DNA of 64,000 bases, taken from assembly GCF_006438825.1 (NCBI RefSeq), contig NZ_RCZP01000015.1:61825-125824 (forward strand), read 5' to 3'. The translations under genes and the position numbers were made by a program. The stretch is from Muricoccus nepalensis. Its GTDB lineage: Bacteria > Pseudomonadota > Alphaproteobacteria > Acetobacterales > Acetobacteraceae. The first letter of the stretch is position 1. Each line of letters begins with the position of its first letter. The notes beneath the pieces are model-generated. The model ran no database searches and had not been told where the DNA came from. It saw nothing but the letters and a program-made list of their open reading frames with translations. Shown here one piece after another: positions 1 through 8,341 of the stretch.

Positions 1-1
1 G

Positions 2-70
2 CTTTCCCGGCGCTCCGAAGACCTCCGGGCAAAGGTGCACGGCTTCCTCGCTGGTATCCGCGCGGCCTAG
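2..70 (+). CDS. C-terminal end of a methyl-accepting chemotaxis protein (partial)
   Basis: Only the last 22 codons and a TAG stop are in the window; the gene enters from the left edge. The tail reads LSRRSEDLRAKVHGFLAGIR then AA. A final amphipathic helix of the type S-x-x-L-R-x-x-V-x-x-F-L-x-x-I-R-A is the usual end of alphaproteobacterial methyl-accepting chemotaxis receptors. The signalling and ligand domains lie outside, so the call rests on this tail alone. Confidence 0.45.
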   Translation, partial: LSRRSEDLRAKVHGFLAGIRAA

Positions 71-355
71 GAGAGCCGACGGCAGTGCTCCAGCGCGAGA
101 GCGCCGGAGCACCACGCCCTGCCAGGGGGCAGGAGATCTACAGGCGAGGGGACGGAGCCTCGGTCAGGCCACTCATCCCTTCCAGGAGGTCGAAACCAGG
201 AGGCACGAGGTTCTCCTTGAGAGCCGAGGGCAGCCTCCGTGTGGGCCGCGGCGGTCATGTGGCCTCTCACCGCCGAAGCGTAAGCCTCGATCTCCCAGGC
301 TTCCGATGTGTCTGCCAGGTAGCCGAGGGATAACGGCGGCGTCCCGAAGGCGCAC

Positions 356-1393
356 TCAGGCGCTGGCGGCCGCGTGCTGCTGCTCAAGTTTCATGTGCTC
401 GTCCCTCAGATCATCTAACGAGCGCCCCTCCTCAGTCACGGTCTGCAGGTAGATGCCGACGGCGGACCACCCGGTCACCATCCGACCCCATTCGTTGAAG
501 GTGATGTCCTGGCCCTGGAAGGAGACCTTCTTGGCGCCGAGGACCGTCGCCTCGGACCCCGGATGCCCCTTGATTGATAGGATCTGGCCCTTTCTCACGA
601 TGCCCCACTCGATGAGCTGGGCCATCTTGGGTTTGCTCGTGCGCTGCCTCCTCGTGGTGCCCGCGGCGATAGGCACCCCAGTCTCCGACGTGGAGGTGAA
701 CCCCACCAGGAGGTCCGAGACCTTCGGCAGCGGGACCAGCCGTTCCACGGCCAGGCACAGGGCGCCCTCATCCCCACCGATCCGGACTGGGTTGAGCGAG
801 AGGCACTCGATTTCAATGCCGTTGGAGCTGAGCCAAGCTGCCGCCGACAGCGTCTGGGCGTCAAAGGAGGAGGAGACCAGCATGATGGACTGCTGCCTGT
901 TGAAGGAGGCGCTAGCGCCGTTCTGGGCCAGGAACTCGTTTACCTTCCGGCGGCCCATCTCCTCCGGCGTGAAGTCGCCGAGCTTGAACTCGTCCGCGTG
1001 CTTCCGAATGTAGCGGGCGAACAGCTTCTCCACGAGCGTATCGGGGTCGGCAATGGTCGCCAGACTGGCGGCGTAGCGGATGGCCTGGAACTCCAGCGCC
1101 TCGGCCCTCGCCACCATGTCCTTGGCATCGCGCTTAACCTCTATCAGGACGAGGTTGCCCCGGCTGTCGAGGGCGACAAGGTCGTTCCGCGCGTTCTGGG
1201 CATTCTTGACCTGCTGGCCGACGATTAGGAGAGATCGCTCCTCGTCGTCCTCGAAGAGCAGCTCGATGTGCTGCCTCAGGAACTCCTCGAGGTGCGCCTC
1301 TTGGAGAGCGAGCGACGCGAAGGTGACGGGCTCGACGTCTTCCATAGGGAGAATGTCGCCGCCTGCCTTATCAGTAGTGATGTGGATGAGCAT
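356..1393 (-). CDS. PD-(D/E)XK nuclease-fold protein with a C-terminal RAMA-like domain
   Basis: A 345-residue protein. Residues about 55-115 carry the PD-(D/E)XK nuclease signature: Asp71 in a beta strand, then E85-V-K87 in LVLIEVKRD, and a following helix with Q103-x-x-x-Y107. This is the NucS/DUF91-like arrangement seen in orphan and restriction-associated nucleases. Residues about 255-320 (IEWGIVRKGQILSIKG, then GWSAVGIYLQTV) resemble RAMA-type domains that accompany adenine-methylase and restriction proteins. It probably acts on DNA, perhaps in defence; no methylase partner is visible. Start: first ATG of the frame, without a clear Shine-Dalgarno. Gene-free sequence lies upstream. Confidence 0.65.
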   Translation of the reverse strand: MLIHITTDKAGGDILPMEDVEPVTFASLALQEAHLEEFLRQHIELLFEDDEERSLLIVGQQVKNAQNARNDLVALDSRGNLVLIEVKRDAKDMVARAEALEFQAIRYAASLATIADPDTLVEKLFARYIRKHADEFKLGDFTPEEMGRRKVNEFLAQNGASASFNRQQSIMLVSSSFDAQTLSAAAWLSSNGIEIECLSLNPVRIGGDEGALCLAVERLVPLPKVSDLLVGFTSTSETGVPIAAGTTRRQRTSKPKMAQLIEWGIVRKGQILSIKGHPGSEATVLGAKKVSFQGQDITFNEWGRMVTGWSAVGIYLQTVTEEGRSLDDLRDEHMKLEQQHAAASA

Positions 1394-1693
1394 TCGGACG
1401 GACCCCGGCGGCTAGCCTGCGACAGAGGGCTTGTAGCAGGCTACAGCAGGCCGGATACCCGGCCGGTCCAGCAAGCAAGCCCTGTCCTACGTCGCAGTTG
1501 CCAGTCAGATCCGACGGCCTGCCGTTGAGGTGGCAGTCCGAACTTCTTTGGGCTCGCGGACGGTACATCCGATGTGCACCATCGAACCGGGATCAATCCA
1601 GCAAGGCGGCGCCTAGGGCACGAAGTTCTTCTGAACATCTGCCGCAAAAGTGCTCTTTTTTCCCCATGGACGGCATCCTGCCCTTTCAGGGCA

Positions 1694-2143
1694 GCCCTCG
1701 ACGCCGAAGTCAGGGGCCATGATGCCAGCCTCGGTCAGCTGACCCAGAGCCTCGCACCCGCGCTGCTGCAGGCCCACGGCATGGGCACGGGCACCGCGGC
1801 CGAGATGCTCATCCTCGTCGGCGATAACCCCGAGCGCATCCACTCCGAGGCAGCCCTGGCCAAGCTCTGCGGCGCCTGTCCCGCCCCTGCCTTCAGCGGC
1901 AAGACGACCCGCCACCGCCTCAATCGCGGCGGCAACCGCCAAGCAAATGCCGCCCTCTACCGCGTAGTCATCGTCCGCATGCGGGCCCACCAGCCCACCC
2001 TCGACTACGTCCGGCGCCGCACCGTCGAGGGGAAGAGTAAGCCGGAGATCATCCGCTGCCTCAAGCGCTATGTGGCACGCGAGATCTTCGGGTATCTCTG
2101 CCGCCCGACCCCTCCACTCCAGGTGGCTATAGCGACCCCTTGA
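1694..2143 (+). pseudogene. IS110-family transposase, C-terminal remnant
   Basis: About 150 codons match the C-terminal half of IS110-type transposases (Transposase_20 domain): a helix-hairpin-helix region GTGTAAEMLILVGDNPER, then SGKTTRHRLNRGGNRQANAA and the RRRTVEGKSKPEIIRCLKRY block. The N-terminal RuvC-like DEDD catalytic half is missing; the frame upstream of about 1694 is unrelated. So this is a 5'-truncated insertion-sequence relic. The exact homology boundary is uncertain by some tens of bases. Confidence 0.8.
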
Positions 2144-2568
2144 CCGCTATAGGAGCTTCAACGCCCCTCACAACTACCAAGGATTGGCCAACGTTTCCTG
2201 TAGCGGGAATCCTTCAACGTATTCCCGCGGCAAGGAATTCACGTCCCACAATTACCGTTTGCACGTCGGTAGGACGGCTAGCCGGACGTAGCAGCTCCAC
2301 GCATCCGATTAGAAAATGCATGGAGCGCCTTGCTATACTGACGAGGCCTGCCCCGTCCAGACGATCGTTGTTCCCACATGGCTCCAATCGTTCATGATGG
2401 AACAGGTCACCGTGGCCCCTGGATGCGCTGCACAACCAAGGCGGGCTGCCTTCTCATGATGTAGCTGGGATGCGACATAGAATTTCCGATGTAAAAAAAG
2501 ACTCGACTCGAGAGAGTTCATCTCGGCAGCCTCCCAATTGCTGCATTCCGCAGCAAAGGAGACTTGAG
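2144..2568. other. Gene-free stretch between IS110 relic and abiEi
   Basis: No coding region can be supported on either strand. The last ~60 bases are A-rich (a run of seven A near 2494) and probably hold the promoter of the abiE pair. A Shine-Dalgarno AAAGGAG sits at 2555-2561. Confidence 0.5.
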
Positions 2569-3168
2569 ATGCTGTTAGCGGACGGTTCGGTCCGGAGGTC
2601 CTCGGACCTCCTGGCGAATGGGGTACGCCCGCAGGCGATTGCGAACGCCCTCAAAGCGGGCGTGATCGCGCGTGCCGATCGCGGAACCTATCACCTCGTG
2701 CGCGGGGCCTCCTCTCCAGAGGAGGTTGCCCTGGCTGCGGCCTGTGCGCGCATGCCGGAAGCGGTTGTCTGCATGCTCAGTGCGGCATGGATGAACAACC
2801 TATTGGACGATCCTCCACCAGTGACATGGATTGCCCTGCCGCTGCGCGTGCACGCCGCAAGGGTTGATGGCCCACCCCGCCGCACTCTCCGCTGGAGCTA
2901 CGAAGGAGCGTTCGACATCGGCGTTGAGGTAAAGGAGGTCTGCGGCGTCCCTGTCAGGCGGACAAATGCCGCCAGGACATTGGTGGATCTCGTCCGATAC
3001 GAGCGCCACTTGAGCGGCAGAGACATCGGGCCAAGGGCAGCAGCTCGCTTCTTCGCCGCAGGAGGAACCTCAACCTCCGTCACCGAGATCGCCGAAGCAG
3101 TCGGGATGCCCCGGAAGTCGCGCGAAATCCTCGACATCGTCCTTACCACCTTGGCGGTGCAGCCGTGA
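2569..3168 (+). CDS. AbiEi-type antitoxin / transcriptional regulator
   Basis: 199 residues, starting at the ATG 7 nt after AAAGGAG. The N-terminus has the AbiEi winged-helix layout: a short helix ending SSDLLANGVRPQAIANALKAG, then VIARADRGTYHLVRG, the usual 'x-G-x-I-x-R-x-x-x-G-x-Y' turn of abortive-infection antitoxins. The rest includes RRTLRWSYEGAFDIGVE and a GVPVRRTNAARTLVDLVRY segment typical of the AbiEi C-terminal domain. In AbiE systems this protein binds inverted repeats at its own promoter and neutralises the downstream nucleotidyltransferase. The next gene on the same strand is the expected AbiEii partner, 109 nt downstream. Confident in family, not in the phage target. Confidence 0.85.
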   Translation: MLLADGSVRRSSDLLANGVRPQAIANALKAGVIARADRGTYHLVRGASSPEEVALAAACARMPEAVVCMLSAAWMNNLLDDPPPVTWIALPLRVHAARVDGPPRRTLRWSYEGAFDIGVEVKEVCGVPVRRTNAARTLVDLVRYERHLSGRDIGPRAAARFFAAGGTSTSVTEIAEAVGMPRKSREILDIVLTTLAVQP

Positions 3169-3277
3169 CGCCCCGCAGGTGGTTCTCAGGCCATCCCTCT
3201 CATCGCAACCTGTACAAGCCCGCCTCCCCCCCTTCCCTGCAGCTTCGGCACCCTCCTCAGTCGGGAGGGCTGCGGCC

Positions 3278-4288
3278 ATGACAGCGCGTGACGAGGGAGC
3301 CTCTACCTACAATGCCTTGCTCCGCCATTCACGGCTCAGGAATCTCTCGGCGACTGGCGTCCTCGAACGCTTTGTCGGCGAAAGCTTTATCTCCGCGCTA
3401 GGCAGCTCTCCATTCGCTGCACGCTTCCCGCTCCATGGAGCCTGGTGTCTGGGTGTCTGGTTCGGAGAACTAACGCGCCCGACCTGGGGCGTTGACCTGG
3501 TCGACCTCGAGCGCTCTTCAGCCAGTGAGGTCATCTGCATCCTCCGGCAAGCCGTCGGGGATCACCTCGCGGGAGGTCTGCATCTCAACTGGTACAGTGC
3601 CCGTATAGCGACGTACCAGGAGCGCCGGTCGCCACTACAACGGATTTCCCTCCAAGGGCATCTCGGGCCCGCCACCCTGCCGATCCGGGTCAACGTCACC
3701 GCCGCCCGGCAGCCTGAGCCGGAAGTCGAATTCCGTCACCTGGGCCGGACGCTGTCCGAATGGAGCCGCGCACCGGTCGCAACCTGTACACCTGACGAGA
3801 TGGTCGCCGAGAAGGCAGCGCTTCTCGTCACCTATGGTCCTCATCACTCGCGGTCAAAGGACGTCCGCGACCTCAGAACACTGGCTGACGGCCTGCCATT
3901 CGACGGAGCCTCTCTCCTCAAGACAATGGCAGCCGTGTTCAACGGACGTGATGCCGCCCGCATGCTGGCCCAGGAGGGCTACTGGGAGGCGGCACTTGAT
4001 CCGGGGCGTCTGGACGCCAACGCACGAGCGGGATGGATGACCGTCGAGCGTGATTGCGGCACTGCTTGGCCCGCCGCCGGGCTAGCGCAGACAATGATCA
4101 GGGTCAGGGCTTTCCTCCAGCCGCTTCTGGCAGCTCTGCGCCAAGACCAGGAAGTGGCCGGGTCTTGGCAGCCAGCGGTTGGGTGGGTTGAGCCCCAAAC
4201 AAAGAGCACGGCTTCCCAGGTGCACCGTCCCGCCCCCCTATTCCCAGACGCATTAGCGGCCGCGGGGTCCGGGAGGGCACCCCCATGA
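3278..4288 (+). CDS. AbiEii-type nucleotidyltransferase toxin
   Basis: 336 residues from the ATG preceded by GGGAGG at 3263-3268; a GTG start at 3179 would add 33 residues with no similarity I recognise. The core LLRHSRLRNLSATGVLERFV, then RFPLHGAWCLGVWFGELTRP follows AbiEii (nucleotidyltransferase toxin, type IV toxin-antitoxin) proteins. Family members usually have 'LKG' and 'TRDxDL' here, where the Asp pair binds metal. This protein reads LHG and TWGVDLVDL, so the Lys is His and the first Asp appears to be Gly. Later parts (TPDEMVAEKAALLVTYG, SRSKDVRDLRTLAD) match the family's kinase-like regions. It may have altered or lost catalysis. Confidence 0.8.
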   Translation: MTARDEGASTYNALLRHSRLRNLSATGVLERFVGESFISALGSSPFAARFPLHGAWCLGVWFGELTRPTWGVDLVDLERSSASEVICILRQAVGDHLAGGLHLNWYSARIATYQERRSPLQRISLQGHLGPATLPIRVNVTAARQPEPEVEFRHLGRTLSEWSRAPVATCTPDEMVAEKAALLVTYGPHHSRSKDVRDLRTLADGLPFDGASLLKTMAAVFNGRDAARMLAQEGYWEAALDPGRLDANARAGWMTVERDCGTAWPAAGLAQTMIRVRAFLQPLLAALRQDQEVAGSWQPAVGWVEPQTKSTASQVHRPAPLFPDALAAAGSGRAPP

Positions 4289-4663
4289 AGGTCGGCGCCA
4301 CGCAAAAAACTTTCGGGAACCCCCTCTCATGGTTGTTGCCGACAATTAGGATCCATGACATCCCCTTCGGCATGACGCTGCCCCTCGCCCTCGCCGGAGC
4401 TAAGACCCCCGATCTCGATCGGGCTGTCGACGCGCGTCTCTTCCGGACGGCCATAGCGCGCGGGTGAAGCCTGACCGCCCCACGCGGTCCCCTTCACCCA
4501 CGCCATGGCGACGTCAATCACTCCGATGTTCCCTCTGACTCTCGGTGAACTCCGCGCCCGCTGACGCGTGATCCACCGCGATCGACGGTACACGAATACG
4601 TCGCCTCCGATCTCAAGATCTCAATGGGACCGCCTCCTAACCTGGAGGCGGACAGGAGGAAGT
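4289..4663. other. Intergenic region upstream of tnsA; candidate transposon end
   Basis: No coding region is supportable. In Tn7-like elements the end lies just upstream of tnsA, so a terminus with TnsB sites is expected here if the element is intact. A stretch at 4329-4350 (ATGGTTGTTGCCGACAATTA) partly matches 11678-11697 after tniQ, but in the same orientation, so it is not proof of an end. The tnsA Shine-Dalgarno AGGAGGAAGT ends one base before the ATG. Confidence 0.35.
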
Positions 4664-5416
4664 ATGCGCTCCAGCACCCACATCGTCGACTGTCGCTTTG
4701 TAGGCGACGCGCTGGCTCAACAGCAGGTAGTCGTGGACGCAATCCGTCGGGGCGACGCGGCGCGGACGATGTCGTCGCGCTCCCACAGGAGCGTGGTCGG
4801 CACTTTTCCAAGCCGGAAGATGCATTGCGCGTTCCGAGCCGAGTCCGGGCTGGAGTGGCTCGCAATGCTCCATTGCGACGTACTCGAGAGCGTGGTCGCG
4901 TTTCGACCGAACGCTGTCGAGGTCCGGTTCGAGCACGACGGCCGGGCACGGACCGCCTATCCAGACATTGCAGTCCTTCGGCGTGACGGGCGCCCCGAGT
5001 TCTGGGAAATCAAGCCATCGATCCATCCCGGAGCGGAGCGCCTGCAGCGCCTGCGCGCCCTCGCCCGTGGGCTCAGCTTGGTTGGAATCCCCTACATGGT
5101 GCGACAGCCCCATTGGTTGTGCCGGGAACCCGCGCTGAAGAACGCGCGCGCAATCCATCGTCACGCTGGTGTCGCCCCGCCCGGTTGTCACCTCCTGAAT
5201 GTTGCTCGTGCCCTCTCCAAGCGGGGCGGTACGACACTTGCGGGGATGGCACAGGCACTCGAGCTACGGTCCGCCGATCTGCTCGGTTTCGTCGCACGAG
5301 GGATGATTGCGCTGGATATCGGCGCCCATCCGATCACCGGCAGCACGCCCATCATGTTGCCTCTCTCCAACGCGACCTCCGGCGCGTTCGACAGCACCCT
5401 TTCCGAGGATCGCTGA
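4664..5416 (+). CDS. tnsA: TnsA endonuclease of a Tn7-like transposon
   Basis: 250 residues, starting at the ATG just after AGGAGGAAG; an in-frame upstream ATG at 4568 lacks such a site. It carries the TnsA restriction-like nuclease core: Glu60 (AESGLE), Asp101 in AYPDIAV and E115-I-K117 in PEFWEIKPS, matching Tn7 TnsA's Glu-Asp-Gln/Glu-x-Lys set. It should cut the 5' strands at the transposon ends, making transposition cut-and-paste. The C-terminal ~90 residues form the small helical domain that in Tn7 contacts TnsC. First gene of a five-gene operon; 101 nt separate it from the next, related gene. Confidence 0.9.
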   Translation: MRSSTHIVDCRFVGDALAQQQVVVDAIRRGDAARTMSSRSHRSVVGTFPSRKMHCAFRAESGLEWLAMLHCDVLESVVAFRPNAVEVRFEHDGRARTAYPDIAVLRRDGRPEFWEIKPSIHPGAERLQRLRALARGLSLVGIPYMVRQPHWLCREPALKNARAIHRHAGVAPPGCHLLNVARALSKRGGTTLAGMAQALELRSADLLGFVARGMIALDIGAHPITGSTPIMLPLSNATSGAFDSTLSEDR

Positions 5417-5517
5417 CATGCAAGCTTCCGCGCTCACCCTCCGAATACGGGTTTCCCTTCCGCGTGCTGCCCGCTCCCGCCTGGGAGATTTGAAGCCTGT
5501 CCCGAGAGGACCGCCCC

Positions 5518-6210
5518 GTGTCGTTTGCCCTTCCGCTCTACGCCCCGGTCACGCCCCCTGCCCCGGACCTCATCCCTGCCTTTGTGCGGCGCACGGAGCA
5601 TCGCGGCTCACGGGGCACGCTGCCGAGCGAAAAACATCCCGGCGGCGTGGGCCACACCACTGCGGCGCAGCACAACGCCATGCTCCTCCTGGAGGTCATG
5701 CATGGTGTCGTCGACTACTCAGCCTATCCTTTGGGGGTTGAGGTTCGCCCTGACTGGGGTGTTGGTTTCACCTACTGGCCAGCAATCGGCTTGGACCTCC
5801 TGGGCGGCCGTCGTGCCGTCTTGGACATCGTCTATACCGATGACCATGACGACCGCCAGCGCCTGGGCTTCGACGCCGCCCTGAAGGCGCAGCTCGATGC
5901 CATGGGCGTTCAATCCATCCAGATGTCTGAACCGGTGCTACGTGGGGATCCGCGTCTCCGGGTTGCCCGCGAGATCCGCCGCGCCTGTGGAACCCGCTTC
6001 ACCGAAGCCGATGTCTTCTCCCTAATCGGTTACCTTGCTGAGCAACCTGGGCCAACTCCGCTCGGCCATCTCCGGCGAGATCACGACGATGGCGACCAAG
6101 TCGTCGCAATGGCCTGTGTGCTCGGCATGCGGCGCCGCCTCGTTCTCCAGCTTAACGGAGCATCGCTCAACGCCTGTAGCGTGTCCCTTCCCCGCAAGGA
6201 GGCCGTGTAA
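5518..6210 (+). CDS. Second TnsA-like protein lacking the nuclease catalytic residues
   Basis: 230 residues from a GTG start 7 nt after GAGAGGA. It aligns with the preceding TnsA: HR-x3-GT-x-PS-x-K occurs at residues 28-39 here and 41-52 there. The catalytic positions follow at a constant 12-13 residue offset but are changed: Glu60 region is TTAAQ, PDI is PAI (88-90) and E-I-K is D-I-V (103-105). The C-terminal helical part also parallels TnsA (EPxLxxxPxLxxARxIxR). So it looks like a catalytically dead TnsA paralogue, perhaps a structural partner of active TnsA or a bridge to TnsC/TniQ. Its stop overlaps the tnsB start (TAATG), so it is translationally coupled. Family assignment is my inference from this alignment by eye. 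Confidence 0.65.
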   Translation: MSFALPLYAPVTPPAPDLIPAFVRRTEHRGSRGTLPSEKHPGGVGHTTAAQHNAMLLLEVMHGVVDYSAYPLGVEVRPDWGVGFTYWPAIGLDLLGGRRAVLDIVYTDDHDDRQRLGFDAALKAQLDAMGVQSIQMSEPVLRGDPRLRVAREIRRACGTRFTEADVFSLIGYLAEQPGPTPLGHLRRDHDDGDQVVAMACVLGMRRRLVLQLNGASLNACSVSLPRKEAV

Positions 6211-8336
6211 TGGCCGCCTCCCTCCTCATCGAACCCGGCCGCTGGTTCCGCTACGACGGCCAAGCCATCGTGTTTCGCAAGCGTGCCCGTGACGCTGCAA
6301 CCACGCACATCTTTGAGCGCCCGGACGGAGTGCCTGTGGTGCTCTCCTCCGAGGACCTCCGGACCGCACGTTACGAGAACCGCCTCGTCGACCATATCGA
6401 CGCGAACCTCGCCGTCGGTGAGGCCGATAAGGCGACCCGTGCCCGGACCACGATGGACAGCGCCGACCCAAAGACCCTGGACGAGGCCGACCGCTGGCTC
6501 GACTACATCCAGGAATGGCAGCTAACACAGCTGCCGCGCTCCGAGCGGTACCTCGGTCCGCTTATTCAGACTGTACACGCTCGCCGCGTTGCCGAGCTGG
6601 CCAAAGTCGGCCGGACGGAAGCGCCGGTCTCCGCTTCACAGTTGAAGAGGCGGATTGCCGATTATCTCGCGTGTGGAAAGAATCCGGACGCGGTCGTGAA
6701 CCAGCATAGGCGAAAGGGTAACCGTCGCCCGCGTCTCACGCAGACCATCCGCAGCATCATCGCCGAGCAGATCGACGAGAAATATCTCGTTCGGCATGGC
6801 TGCGGCATCGCCGCCTTGCACCGCGCTATCGGCGAGGCAGTTCGAGCCACCAACAAGCAGCTCTCGGCCGAGGCGCAGCAGAACGAGCCAAGCTATGATG
6901 CGACCTCCGACGCTGTGGCGCGGCTCTGCCCTTTTACGGTCGACTACCATCGAGAAGGACCCCTGGTCGCGCGTGAGCGCTGGCGCGGAATCGGCTCGGG
7001 CATCGTCACTACCCACGCCAATGAGGTCTGGGAGATCGACGACACAAAGATCGACCTGATCTGCCTCGCCGAAGATGGCGTGACGGTAATTGGTCGCCCG
7101 TGGCTGACGGTCGTCATCGATCGTCACACGCGGATGATCATGGCGTTCGTGCTTTCCTTCACGCCGCCGGATACCCACACGGCAATGGAGGTCATGCGGC
7201 GGGCCATGCTCCCCAAGGAGGAGTGGCTCTCAAAATACCCGAACATCAAGAGTCGCTGGCCAGCAGAGGGCGGCCCGATTGCCGTACACGTGGACAACGG
7301 CAAGCATTACAACTCTCACGCCTTCAAGCGTGCACTGACGCGGCTAGGCATTGCCCATCGGACAATGCCGGTGCTGCGCGCCTGGTACAAGGGCGTGGTC
7401 GAGCGCCTCTTTGGCACCATTGCGCGGCAAGTGTTCCACATCGTTCCTGGGACGACCTACGCCAACATTTACGATCGGGACAAGGAACAGCCCCCCGAGG
7501 AGGTCGCGGTTGCGACCGTGGTCGAGATTGACGCCAAACTCCTCGAGTGGGTCGTCGAGGACTACCAGTTTCGCCACCATAAGGGGATTGATATGACCCC
7601 GAATAGGCTTTGGCACCAGAGCGCCCGCGAGCACCCCTTCCCGTTGCCGAGGACCCGCGCGGACATTGAAGGGGCGCTGTCACTCGTGACTGCCCGCACG
7701 CTGCGAAAGGATGGCCTTGAGTTTTTTGGGCTGCTCTATACCTCGGAGCATGTTGTCCGGCTGAGGATGGTGCCGAAGCACGATCGAGTGCGAGAGGTGG
7801 TCATCCGGATTAACCGGGAAAACCTCGAGGCCATCGAGTTCCTCGACACAGTCACGGATGTCAACGAGGAACACTGGCGCCCTGCCTACGTCAAACGGAG
7901 CCAGCTAAAGCAGGTGGAGGGCCGCAGCCTAGAGGAATACCTCCTCGCGCGCGCACTGCGGAACGCCAACCCAGAGGAGTACGGCGATCGGGATCCGGAC
8001 TTTGAGCGGACCTACGAAAAGCTGGACGAGAACCGGCGCAAGGCTACGGCCAGCGACCGACTTGCAGACCGCGCGCGCGCTGAGGCCGAGCGTGAACGTC
8101 TTTTGAAGGATGCCCGCCGTAACTCCGATCCGAGGGCTAATCCTGCTGTGGCACCAGATCCTGGTCAGGATCTGCAGAGCCTGATCGACGCGGAGCTGCC
8201 CCGGCAAGTCGTAGCAAGGGCAGACTCAGCGGCCTCAGCGGCCTCAGCGGCCTCGGCATCGGTTCCGGCACCAGCGGAATTCACGGCATCCCAGCGCTCC
8301 CTCACATCCACCACCCGCCGCAAGCGGAAGGAGTAA
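6210..8336 (+). CDS. tnsB: TnsB DDE transposase
   Basis: 708 residues, close to Tn7 TnsB (702). The rve/DDE integrase core has Asp277 (WEIDDTKID), Asp362 (VHVDNGKHYNS) and Glu398 (GVVERLFGTI), a D-85-D-35-E spacing typical of the Mu/Tn7/Tn552 group. Residues 1-240 hold the end-binding helix-turn-helix domains; about 520-600 is the Mu-type C-terminal beta-barrel. The last ~100 residues are charged and end with a low-complexity Ser-Ala run encoded by a 9-bp tandem repeat near 8226-8258, followed by RKRKE; in Tn7 this tail contacts TnsC. It binds transposon ends and joins the 3' ends to the target. Confidence 0.95.
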   Translation: MAASLLIEPGRWFRYDGQAIVFRKRARDAATTHIFERPDGVPVVLSSEDLRTARYENRLVDHIDANLAVGEADKATRARTTMDSADPKTLDEADRWLDYIQEWQLTQLPRSERYLGPLIQTVHARRVAELAKVGRTEAPVSASQLKRRIADYLACGKNPDAVVNQHRRKGNRRPRLTQTIRSIIAEQIDEKYLVRHGCGIAALHRAIGEAVRATNKQLSAEAQQNEPSYDATSDAVARLCPFTVDYHREGPLVARERWRGIGSGIVTTHANEVWEIDDTKIDLICLAEDGVTVIGRPWLTVVIDRHTRMIMAFVLSFTPPDTHTAMEVMRRAMLPKEEWLSKYPNIKSRWPAEGGPIAVHVDNGKHYNSHAFKRALTRLGIAHRTMPVLRAWYKGVVERLFGTIARQVFHIVPGTTYANIYDRDKEQPPEEVAVATVVEIDAKLLEWVVEDYQFRHHKGIDMTPNRLWHQSAREHPFPLPRTRADIEGALSLVTARTLRKDGLEFFGLLYTSEHVVRLRMVPKHDRVREVVIRINRENLEAIEFLDTVTDVNEEHWRPAYVKRSQLKQVEGRSLEEYLLARALRNANPEEYGDRDPDFERTYEKLDENRRKATASDRLADRARAEAERERLLKDARRNSDPRANPAVAPDPGQDLQSLIDAELPRQVVARADSAASAASAASASVPAPAEFTASQRSLTSTTRRKRKE

Positions 8337-8341
8337 TCTCC

